A stretch of DNA of 46,295 nt, taken from Bacteroidales bacterium. Its GTDB lineage: Bacteria > Bacteroidota > Bacteroidia > Bacteroidales > UBA932. The notes under the pieces are model-generated. The model ran no database searches, was not told the DNA's origin, and was given only the letters and a program-made list of their open reading frames with translations. Below are positions 1-7,002 of this stretch, piece after piece. The stretch is taken from NCBI GenBank assembly GCA_017619655.1, contig JAFZRV010000005.1, forward strand, positions 1-46,295, read 5' to 3'. Both the position numbers and the translations under genes were made by a program. Position 1 is the stretch's first letter, and the number at the start of each line of letters is the position of its first letter.

Positions 1-544
1 GCATCAGCGGGGTGTTGTCTTCCACGAACAGGTCGATCATGCTGGCCGGGATCACGGCGTCGCCCCAGGCGCGGGGGACGTACTTGTTGACCACGGCGAT
101 GACCGTCTTGGCGCACTCGATGGCCGCCAGCGTGGCGTCCACGGAGGTACCCAGCGACACATAGCCGTGCTTGTCCACGGGCGAGACCTGAATCATGGCC
201 ACGTCGCAGGGAAGCACGCCGCTGCGGTAGAGTTTCTGCGTCTCGCTCAGGAAGATGGGAATGTAGTCGGCCCAGCCGGCCTGCACGTTCTTGCGGACGT
301 TGCCGCCCACGAAGAAGGCCTGGTGGAAGAAGGTACCCTGGAAGCGCTCCTCGGTGTAGGGAGCCTCTCCTTCGGTGTGGAGGTGATGGATGCGGACGTC
401 TTTCAGTTCGCCGGCCTCGCCGCGGCGGCAGAGGGCCTGGATCAGGACCTGGGGCGCGCTGGCCACGCTGCTCAGGTGGATGTGGTCACCGCTCTTGACG
501 ACCTTGACGGCTTCGTCGGCGGAGATGAATTTGATATTCTGCAT
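1..544 (-). CDS. Acetyl-CoA hydrolase/transferase family CoA-transferase (3' part outside window)
   Basis: The first 181 codons are present and the rest runs off the left edge. The protein starts MQNIKFISADEAVKVVKSGD and contains VGGNVRKNV and SPVDKHGYVSLGTSVD, which are typical of the N-terminal half of the acetyl-CoA hydrolase / 4-hydroxybutyrate (butyryl) CoA-transferase family. These enzymes move CoA between short-chain acids (acetate, butyrate, 4-hydroxybutyrate, succinate) through a glutamyl-CoA intermediate; the catalytic Glu lies in the missing C-terminal half. The ATG at 544 is chosen because translation from it gives the expected family N-terminus, and a TAnnTTTG box lies about 33 nt upstream. 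The role is probably acid fermentation or acetate scavenging in the cytoplasm. The exact acid substrate cannot be read from this fragment. Confidence 0.88.
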   Translation of the reverse strand, partial: MQNIKFISADEAVKVVKSGDHIHLSSVASAPQVLIQALCRRGEAGELKDVRIHHLHTEGEAPYTEERFQGTFFHQAFFVGGNVRKNVQAGWADYIPIFLSETQKLYRSGVLPCDVAMIQVSPVDKHGYVSLGTSVDATLAAIECAKTVIAVVNKYVPRAWGDAVIPASMIDLFVEDNTPLM

Positions 545-576
545 ATCGATCAGGGATAATTAGGTTCTTGGGGTTA

Positions 577-605
577 CAAAGATAACAAAATATCTAGTAT
601 GTCAA
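577..605 (-). promoter_or_regulatory. Promoter for the CoA-transferase gene
   Basis: On the minus strand a perfect -7 box TATCTTTG lies at 584-577, with TTGACA at 605-600 providing a -33 TTG at suitable spacing. The -33 part overlaps the last codons of the upstream GH3 gene, so the CoA-transferase can be transcribed on its own. Assignment rests on the known Bacteroidota consensus TTTG/TAnnTTTG. Confidence 0.7.
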
Positions 606-2618
606 GCCGAAACCGAACGGGAACGAAGGCGCTGGAGAATCGAACGGAACATCTTCCAGCTGTGCACGGACTGCGTCCATCGAGGACGGAATCTCGAAGG
701 GCAGTTTGCTCTTCGGATGGTGCCGTCCGAAAATGACGTCCAGGACGGCGGCGTCCGTCGGGTCGAAGGACAGGATCATCGCCTGTGGCAGCGCCTTGAG
801 TTCCGGCGTGATCACGAGCGAGGAGCCCGTCGGGTTGATGTCGGCCACGACCGGCTTGCCCGTAGCGACCAGTTCCTGCAGGTGCGCCAACTTTTCAGCC
901 GGAAAATCGATGTTGACCTCACGGGCGGCGAAGGGATCCGGCATCGGAGCCGGCTGGGCCTTGACTTTGCCCTTCTGCGGCTGCGGCGCAGGCGGCGGTC
1001 CGAAGCCGCCGCGGCGGTCAGGCGTCGACGTGGTCCGATAAAGGATGATATCGGCTTCGGCGGGCGTTTCGACCACCGTGCCGTAAGCCGCTGCCACTTC
1101 GGGAGCGATGCCGTCGACGAAGATCTTGACGCCTTCCTTCGCAGGCAAGGTGCCATCGTTGGTCAGAAGGACGTTCGACACGCGCTGGCATTCCAAGCCG
1201 AACGCTTCGTTTTCAGCAGACTGCAGCACTTGCCCAGCCTTCTCGGGATCTACATAAGGATTTTCGAAGAGGCCCAGGATGAAATGCCACTGCAGGATAC
1301 GCGAAGCCGCCTGGTTGATGCGCTCCTCGGAGACTCGTCCCTCCTTCACCAGTTCCAGCACCAACTCGGGCTGCGTCTCGGAGCCCATCTGGTCCACGCC
1401 CGCGTTGATGATCATCTCCATATTGTCCTTCTTGGTGGTCTTGCCCTGCAGCGAGGGCTTCAACGGGCCGTTGCCCACCACGCCCCAGTCCGTGCAGATG
1501 GCGCCCTTGAACCCGAGGTCGCCGTAAAGCACCTCGGTCGACATATGGTAGGAGTAATTCACGTTCAGCGAATCGTAGTAAGTACCGCTGTAATAGCCCA
1601 TGGCCGCCAGCGCGCCTTTCTCGATGCCGGCACGCCAGGGAAGGTAGTGGTACTCCTGGTTGCCGCCGGGATACACCAGCCAGCGGCCGCTGCCGTCTTT
1701 GTGCGGGCCGCTGCCCGGCCAGTGCTTCAGGTGCACGAGGATTTTGCCGGGGCCCACCTTGTCACCCTGCGCGCCTTCCACCAACGCAGCGGTCATCTCC
1801 GCCGTCAGTTCCGCTGACTCGGAGAAACAGCCCATGTTCCGGCCCCATCGGGGCTCTGTCATCACATCGATCTGCGGCCCGAGGAACATGTGCAAGCCCA
1901 CGGCGCGGTATTCCGCGGCCATGATCTCGCCGAAACGGCGCATCATGGCAGGGTCGCCGCCCGCCGTGATGCCGACCTGGCCTTCTCCGTTGGTAATATG
2001 GGAGAAATACTGTGTGCCGCTCACGTGGCCGCCCAACTTGGCGCTGTGGCGCGGGTCGGACGAGAACACGATGGGGATGCCCAGGCGCGATGCCTCGGCG
2101 ATTTCCTGCATGCCGTTCGACCAGTTCGCGAACTTTTCGGGTGCTGCGACGCCGTTGTTGAGGATGCAGCGGAAGTTCTTTTCTTCGATGTAGGACTTGG
2201 CCGTGGCGGTGCGGCGCATCTGGCCCATGGCCATGGCACCGGCATTCTGCCCGCCGGGACCGATCGGACCCGCATAGCCTTCTTCTTCGGCCTTCCGGAT
2301 GGCTTCCTTCTCTTCAGGAGTCAGGTCGTATTTCACCACGCCGCTCTCGTTCACGGCGATATTGGGATGGAACATCAGGCCCACCTTCTCTTCTAGGGTC
2401 ATCTGCGAAACGAGGTCGGCAATGCGTTCGTCCATCGGCTTGCGCCAGTCTTCATAGACGTCAAGCACGCCGTTTTTGTTCAAGTCTTTGAACTGGTATT
2501 TCCCTTCGGTAAGAATGTCTACCTTGCGGGCGCCCAGCTCGGGCTGGGTGTATTTCGGGGCACACCCCTGGGAGAGCATCGTCAGCAGGAGCACTCCCAG
2601 CATTACAGGTTTATTCAT
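594..2618 (-). CDS. Glycoside hydrolase family 3 lipoprotein (beta-glucosidase-like)
   Basis: A 674-residue exported enzyme. The start is placed at the ATG at 2618 (MNKPVMLGVLLLTML) because this gives a clean lipoprotein signal peptide with lipobox LSQGC (Cys19); an in-frame ATG 15 nt upstream only adds MILNL. The N-terminal GH3 barrel covers roughly residues 60-440, with the nucleophile Asp377 in CTDWGVV and the sugar-binding KHWPGSGPH segment near 298. The C-terminal alpha/beta domain ends in FPFGFGLTY, as GH3 proteins without a fibronectin-III domain do. A Pro/Gln/Lys-rich loop (about residues 538-567, with GFGPPPAPQPQ) interrupts the C-terminal domain. The enzyme should remove terminal beta-linked glucose or similar sugars from oligosaccharides at the cell surface or in the periplasm. 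Linkage specificity is not readable. A weak box TATCTTTA lies upstream. Confidence 0.9.
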   Translation of the reverse strand: MNKPVMLGVLLLTMLSQGCAPKYTQPELGARKVDILTEGKYQFKDLNKNGVLDVYEDWRKPMDERIADLVSQMTLEEKVGLMFHPNIAVNESGVVKYDLTPEEKEAIRKAEEEGYAGPIGPGGQNAGAMAMGQMRRTATAKSYIEEKNFRCILNNGVAAPEKFANWSNGMQEIAEASRLGIPIVFSSDPRHSAKLGGHVSGTQYFSHITNGEGQVGITAGGDPAMMRRFGEIMAAEYRAVGLHMFLGPQIDVMTEPRWGRNMGCFSESAELTAEMTAALVEGAQGDKVGPGKILVHLKHWPGSGPHKDGSGRWLVYPGGNQEYHYLPWRAGIEKGALAAMGYYSGTYYDSLNVNYSYHMSTEVLYGDLGFKGAICTDWGVVGNGPLKPSLQGKTTKKDNMEMIINAGVDQMGSETQPELVLELVKEGRVSEERINQAASRILQWHFILGLFENPYVDPEKAGQVLQSAENEAFGLECQRVSNVLLTNDGTLPAKEGVKIFVDGIAPEVAAAYGTVVETPAEADIILYRTTSTPDRRGGFGPPPAPQPQKGKVKAQPAPMPDPFAAREVNIDFPAEKLAHLQELVATGKPVVADINPTGSSLVITPELKALPQAMILSFDPTDAAVLDVIFGRHHPKSKLPFEIPSSMDAVRAQLEDVPFDSPAPSFPFGFGLTY

Positions 2619-2643
2619 AAGGTTAAGAATCAACAGTATTCTG

Positions 2644-2651
2644 TAAAGATA
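2644..2651 (-). promoter_or_regulatory. Possible variant -7 box for the GH3 gene
   Basis: The minus strand reads TATCTTTA, one base off the Bacteroidota consensus TAnnTTTG, about 25 nt before the GH3 start codon. No clear -33 element is seen. Confidence 0.3.
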
Positions 2652-2728
2652 TTAATTATTCTCCGATCGCGTGTTTTTTTTTGTATCTGCCTCATTGCAG
2701 ATGGCAAGCCTCGACGAATTCGATACCC

Positions 2729-2838
2729 TCCTCAAATCGAAGCTCCAGTGAGGACAGAAGTCTGATTATTTGCCCGCCATCCTCAAATCAAGGCTCAATT
2801 GAGGATGGCGACAGAGATGCCCGATCGGCGCCGGGCAT
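2729..2838. repeat. Cluster of three intergenic hairpins, two from a 26-bp repeated unit
   Basis: Between prfA and the GH3 gene, two 26-bp units (2729-2754 and 2780-2805) match at 22 of 26 positions and each folds back on itself through TCCTCA/TGAGGA ends. The second is part of a perfect 12-bp inverted repeat (2775-2786 with 2799-2810, 12-nt loop). A third hairpin pairs 2817-2823 with 2832-2838 (ATGCCCG/CGGGCAT, 8-nt loop). No T-run follows any of them on either strand, so they are not ordinary intrinsic terminators. Apart from the weak -7 box, the rest of the 2619-2861 gap shows nothing else. Confidence 0.7.
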
Positions 2839-2861
2839 GACGCAGCGGAGTGTTGTTGTAA

Positions 2862-3950
2862 TTATTCGCCGGCGGCCTTGAGGCGTTCGGCGTTTTCGGC
2901 GATCTGGAGCTGGTCGATGACCTCCTGGATGTCGCCGTCCATGAAGACGGGGAGGTTGTACATCGTGTAGCCGATGCGGTGGTCGGTCACGCGCGACTGC
3001 GGATAGTTGTAGGTGCGGATCTTCGCGGAGCGGTCGCCCGTCGAGACCATGGTCTTGCGCTTGGCCGTGATGTCGTTGAGGTATTTTTCGTATTCGAGGT
3101 TGTAGAGGCGCGTGCGGAGTTCCGCCATGGCCTTGTCGAGGTTCTTGAGCTGCGAGCGCTCGTCCTGGCACTGGACCACGATACCCGAGGGGATGTGCGT
3201 CAGGCGGACGGCGGAGTAGGTGGTGTTGACGCCCTGGCCGCCCGGTCCGGAGGAGCAGAAGAGGTCCTTGCGAACATCCTTCATGTCGATCTCCACGTCG
3301 AATTCGTCGGCTTCCGGCAGCACGGCCACCGAAGCGGCGGAGGTATGGACGCGGCCCTGCGTCTCCGTCTGGGGAACGCGCTGCACGCGGTGCACGCCGC
3401 TCTCGTATTTCAGCGTGCCGTAGACCTTTTCGCCCGACACCTTGCAGACGATTTCCTTGTAGCCGCCCGCGGCGCCTTCGCTCACGTTGGTCACCTCGCA
3501 CTTCCAGCCCTTGCGCTCGAAGTACTTGGTGTACATGCGGAACAGGTCGCCGGCGAAGATGGCGGCCTCGTCGCCGCCCGTGCCGCCGCGGATCTCGAGG
3601 ATGGCATTCTTGCCGTCCTGCGGGTCGGCCGGGATGAGGAGGATGCGGATCTCTTCCTCCATCTTCGGCAGTTCCTCTTCCAGGGCGGTCAGCTCTTCCT
3701 TGGCCATCTCGCGCAGGTCCTCATCCTTCTCGTTGAGGAGGATGTTCTTGGCGTCGGCCAGGTCGCTCACCAGCTTGCGGTAGCGGTCGCCAGCCTGGAC
3801 GACGGGCTCCAGTTCCTTGTAATCCTTGTTGAGCTGGACGTATTTCTTCATGTCGGCAATCACCTCGGGGTCGCCGAGCTGCGTGCCGATGGCTTCGTAT
3901 TTGGCCTTGAGGCCGTCCAGTTTTTCGAGCAAATTGTTCTCTGCCATCAC
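2862..3950 (-). CDS. prfA: Peptide chain release factor 1
   Basis: A 362-residue class I release factor that recognises UAA and UAG and triggers peptide release on the ribosome. The tripeptide anticodon PxT is present as PQT (residues 193-195, in VQRVPQTETQGR), which separates RF1 from RF2 (SPF). The catalytic GGQ is at 237-239 in SSGPGGQGVNTTYSAV. The N-terminal region (residues 1-110) is coiled-coil rich as expected. Length and order match the family. The start may be either of two adjacent ATGs (3950 or 3947). A perfect -7 box is upstream on the same strand. The gene stands alone, divergent from the dehydratase gene at 4089. Confidence 0.97.
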   Translation of the reverse strand: MMAENNLLEKLDGLKAKYEAIGTQLGDPEVIADMKKYVQLNKDYKELEPVVQAGDRYRKLVSDLADAKNILLNEKDEDLREMAKEELTALEEELPKMEEEIRILLIPADPQDGKNAILEIRGGTGGDEAAIFAGDLFRMYTKYFERKGWKCEVTNVSEGAAGGYKEIVCKVSGEKVYGTLKYESGVHRVQRVPQTETQGRVHTSAASVAVLPEADEFDVEIDMKDVRKDLFCSSGPGGQGVNTTYSAVRLTHIPSGIVVQCQDERSQLKNLDKAMAELRTRLYNLEYEKYLNDITAKRKTMVSTGDRSAKIRTYNYPQSRVTDHRIGYTMYNLPVFMDGDIQEVIDQLQIAENAERLKAAGE

Positions 3951-3966
3951 GTTTGCATTTGGGCTG

Positions 3967-3974
3967 CAAAGATA
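3967..3974 (-). promoter_or_regulatory. -7 box for prfA
   Basis: The minus strand reads TATCTTTG, a perfect match to the Bacteroidota -7 consensus, 16 nt before the prfA start codon. Confidence 0.65.
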
Positions 3975-3997
3975 AATAATTTTTAAAAATATTTTAA

Positions 3998-4006
3998 GGG
4001 GGGGGG
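3998..4006. repeat. Homopolymer run of nine G
   Basis: Nine consecutive G residues sit between two divergently transcribed genes, 20 bp upstream of the -7 box of the dehydratase gene, in an otherwise AT-rich stretch. Its position near the spacer/-33 region would allow slipped-strand changes to alter promoter geometry; that is inference. Confidence 0.6.
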
Positions 4007-4025
4007 TACGTATTTAAATATTTGT

Positions 4026-4033
4026 TAAATTTG
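4026..4033 (+). promoter_or_regulatory. -7 box for the UDP-sugar dehydratase gene
   Basis: TAAATTTG fits TAnnTTTG and lies 55 nt before the start codon at 4089. No clear TTTG -33 element is visible; the region upstream holds the G9 run. Confidence 0.5.
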
Positions 4034-4088
4034 CATGGGGCAATAGCCTCAATTTTGAACTAAAGTGCTCATTTAGATTATATTTTTC

Positions 4089-5999
4089 ATGAAGAATACC
4101 TTTCGTCAACTCCTCAACAAGGTCTTCACCCGCTATGTGAGTACGGGGTTCGTCTTCGCGCTGGACGTGCTGCTCTCGTTCCTCTCTGCGTTGATCGTCC
4201 TTGTCGTCATGCAATACCTGGTGGCGAACTCCTACAGTTCAAGTCCCGTCGAGTATTGGAACAAGTTCTCGTGGGTGTGGATGGTAAGCAGCACGCTGTC
4301 GGCCGCCCTGATGTTCTGGCTTTTCCGCAGCTACCGCGTCATCATCCGCCATTCGTCCCTCTCGGACTTCTTCCGCTTCGGCATAGCCGTGTTCTGCGCC
4401 TCGCTGCTGGATTCGCTGGTGCTGATCCTCGCGGGCCTGTGGCACCCCAGCACCTGGGTGATTCCCTTCAGCTACATGGTGCTCTGCATGTTCATGATCG
4501 TGGCCTGCCGCGTCGTCATGGTGCGTGTCTACGAGGAGATGCAGCGGCGCTTCCGCTTCAACGAGAAGGAACGCATGCGCGTGCTGATCTACAATACCAG
4601 CTACAAGTCCATCGCGCTGGAAACCCGCCTGCACAATTCCAAGCACTATGTCGTGGTGGGCTTCCTGACGCCCTTTACGTCTGAAAACAGGCTGACCTCC
4701 CACCAGAAACCCGTCTACTCGTTTGAAACGAAGGAAGACGTGGAGAAGATCGTTTCCGAACGCGCCGTTTCCGCCGTCATCTTCCCGACCGACAAGGATA
4801 TCCGCAACGAGGCGCAGGGCCTGGTGCAGTATGCCACGGAAATCCGGCTCAAGCTGCTGGTCGCGCCGAGCATCGACGACCTGTCCAACGTGACGAGCCA
4901 GAGCGTCCGCAACGTGAAGGTCGAAGACCTGCTGGGCCGCGACGAGATCGCCATTTCGATGGACAAGATCAAGGAGCGCTTCGCCGGCAAGGTGGTGATG
5001 GTGACCGGCGCTTCCGGCTCCATCGGCTCCGAGCTCTGCCGTCAGCTGGCCCGCTTCGGCGTCAAGAAACTCGTGCTTTTCGACAATGCCGAGACGCCGA
5101 TGCACAACCTCCGGCTCGAGCTGGAAGACAAATACAAGGACCTGAATTTCGTGCCGGTGATCGGCGACGTGCGCCAGGTGCCCCGGCTTGACTACGTGTT
5201 CCGGACCTGGCATCCGCAGGTGGTGTTCCATGCCGCCGCCTACAAGCACGTGCCCCTGATGGAGGACAACCCCTGCGAGGCGGTGCTGGTCAACCTGATC
5301 GGCTCGCGCAACGTGGCCGACAAGTGCATCGAGTACGGTGCGGAGATGATGGTGATGATCTCCACCGACAAGGCGGTCAATCCCACGAACATCATGGGCT
5401 GCACCAAGCGCCTGGCCGAGATCTACGTCCAGTCCATCAACAACGACAAGACCAAGTTCGTCACCACGCGTTTCGGCAACGTGCTGGGCTCCAACGGTTC
5501 CGTGATCCCGCGTTTCCGCGAGCAGATCGAAGCCGGCGGCCCGGTGACGGTGACGCACAAGGATATCACGCGCTACTTCATGACCATCCCCGAGGCCTGC
5601 CGCCTCGTGATGGAAGCCGCCACGATGTCGGCGGGCAAGGATATCTTCGTCTTCGACATGGGCGAGCCCGTGAAGATCGACAGCCTGGCGCGCCGCATGA
5701 TCGAACTGGCCGGTTTCGTGCCCGACGAGGACATCAAGATCATCTATACCGGCCTGCGCCCGGGCGAAAAACTCTACGAGGAAGTGCTTTCCGACAAGGA
5801 GAACACCGATCCGACGAAACACGACCGCATCCGCATCGCCCATGTCCGCCAGTATGCCTATGCGGACGCCGTCCGCTTTGTCAATGAGCTGGAGGTTCTC
5901 TCGCGCGAAGTGCGGATTCCCGAAATGGTCAAGGAAATGAAGCAGATCGTGCCGGAGTTCAAGTCGAACAACTCCAAATTCGAGGAGTACGACAAATGA
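4089..5999 (+). CDS. Membrane-anchored UDP-sugar 4,6-dehydratase (CapD/WbpM/FlaA1 family)
   Basis: A 636-residue protein with about four transmembrane helices (roughly residues 20-42, 62-80, 98-117 and 122-142), a CoA-binding-like Rossmann region (about 160-290) and a short-chain dehydrogenase/epimerase domain. The NAD-binding motif is TGASGSIGSE (306-315). The active site reads STDKAVNPTNIMGCTKR (425-441), with the Met-Lys pair (Met436, Lys440) that replaces the usual Tyr-x-x-x-Lys in WbpM/PseB-type dehydratases. Enzymes of this group convert UDP-GlcNAc to a 4-keto-6-deoxy sugar for O-antigen, capsule or glycoprotein glycans at the inner membrane. It overlaps the following lytic transglycosylase by 4 nt (ATGA), so the two are probably co-translated. 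The exact product (quinovosamine, bacillosamine or fucosamine series) cannot be told. Confidence 0.93.
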   Translation: MKNTFRQLLNKVFTRYVSTGFVFALDVLLSFLSALIVLVVMQYLVANSYSSSPVEYWNKFSWVWMVSSTLSAALMFWLFRSYRVIIRHSSLSDFFRFGIAVFCASLLDSLVLILAGLWHPSTWVIPFSYMVLCMFMIVACRVVMVRVYEEMQRRFRFNEKERMRVLIYNTSYKSIALETRLHNSKHYVVVGFLTPFTSENRLTSHQKPVYSFETKEDVEKIVSERAVSAVIFPTDKDIRNEAQGLVQYATEIRLKLLVAPSIDDLSNVTSQSVRNVKVEDLLGRDEIAISMDKIKERFAGKVVMVTGASGSIGSELCRQLARFGVKKLVLFDNAETPMHNLRLELEDKYKDLNFVPVIGDVRQVPRLDYVFRTWHPQVVFHAAAYKHVPLMEDNPCEAVLVNLIGSRNVADKCIEYGAEMMVMISTDKAVNPTNIMGCTKRLAEIYVQSINNDKTKFVTTRFGNVLGSNGSVIPRFREQIEAGGPVTVTHKDITRYFMTIPEACRLVMEAATMSAGKDIFVFDMGEPVKIDSLARRMIELAGFVPDEDIKIIYTGLRPGEKLYEEVLSDKENTDPTKHDRIRIAHVRQYAYADAVRFVNELEVLSREVRIPEMVKEMKQIVPEFKSNNSKFEEYDK

Positions 6000-6982
6000 G
6001 ACGGGGTCTGACGCTCGCGCTCTTCCTGACCCTGTTCGTCATCGTGGGCTATCTCTTCTGGGAGACGCGCCCCGCCGTGCGCCTGGCCCGCGAAGGCGTG
6101 GTTCCGGTGGAAGTGGTGGGGGATTCCGTGGTCGTGGTGGAACGCACCGTCGCCCGCGAGAACGTGCGCGCGCCCAAGGTGCCCGACCTGATCGTCTTTG
6201 CCGGCGACACCATCCGCTTCGACCGCGCGGACCTGCGGGAACGGATGGACCGCGAGCTGATCGCCTTCACCTACAGCCATTCCAACTCCCTGCTCATGCT
6301 CAAGCGCTCGACCCGCATCTTTCCGCAGGTGGAGCCGCTGCTGGCGGCCAACGGCGTGCCCGATGACCTGAAATACCTGATGGCCGTGGAGAGCAACGTC
6401 AGCGAAACCGCCGTTTCCCTGGCGGGCGCGGCGGGCCTGTGGCAGTTCATGCGCGACGTCGGACGCGATTTCGGCCTCGAAGTGACGGCCACGGTCGACG
6501 AGCGCTACAACATCCGGAAAGAGACGGTGGCCGCCTGCGACTACCTGAAGAAATCCTATGCCCGTTTCGGCGACTGGATGACCGTGGCGGCCAGCTACAA
6601 CGGCGGCGTCAACGGCATCGCCCGCAAGCGGGAGCAGCAGCGCCAGGACAAGGCGCTCGACCTGCAGCTGGTGGAGGAGACTTCCCGCTACATGTTCCGC
6701 ATCCTCGTGGCCAAGCTCTTCTTCGAGGATCCCGAAAGTTTCGGCTTCCAGCTCGAAGCGGATGAATACTATCCCTTCATTCCCCCGAAACGGACGGTCT
6801 TCGTAAGCGAGTCGATCGACGACCTGGCCGAATTCGCCGCCCGTTACGGCATTTCCTATGCGCAGCTGCGCCGTGCCAACCCCTGGCTGCGCGACCTGAA
6901 GCTGGCCGCCCGGACCGGCAAGACCTACGAAATCCTCATCCCTGACCTGGAGGCGGAACGGAATTATTTCTTACATTTGTAG
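5996..6982 (+). CDS. Lytic transglycosylase, MltD-like, with C-terminal LysM
   Basis: A 328-residue protein with an uncleaved-looking N-terminal membrane anchor (residues 4-22), an SLT lysozyme-like domain (about 110-245) and a C-terminal LysM-like segment (about 265-320). The catalytic Glu132 lies in LMAVESNV, followed by AGAAGLWQFM and AASYNGG, the usual SLT motifs. It cleaves the MurNAc-GlcNAc bond in peptidoglycan to give 1,6-anhydro ends, in the periplasm. Its start codon overlaps the stop of the dehydratase gene (ATGA), which fits an envelope operon. The closest described relatives are MltD-type enzymes, but those carry more LysM repeats. Confidence 0.9.
   Translation: MRRGLTLALFLTLFVIVGYLFWETRPAVRLAREGVVPVEVVGDSVVVVERTVARENVRAPKVPDLIVFAGDTIRFDRADLRERMDRELIAFTYSHSNSLLMLKRSTRIFPQVEPLLAANGVPDDLKYLMAVESNVSETAVSLAGAAGLWQFMRDVGRDFGLEVTATVDERYNIRKETVAACDYLKKSYARFGDWMTVAASYNGGVNGIARKREQQRQDKALDLQLVEETSRYMFRILVAKLFFEDPESFGFQLEADEYYPFIPPKRTVFVSESIDDLAEFAARYGISYAQLRRANPWLRDLKLAARTGKTYEILIPDLEAERNYFLHL
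6972..6979 (+). promoter_or_regulatory. -7 box for the S9 peptidase gene
   Basis: TACATTTG fits TAnnTTTG. It is formed by the last codons of the preceding gene, directly before its TAG stop, and lies 23 nt before the ATG at 7003. Confidence 0.5.
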
Positions 6983-7002
6983 GCAGTAATTCCTTTGACC
7001 TC

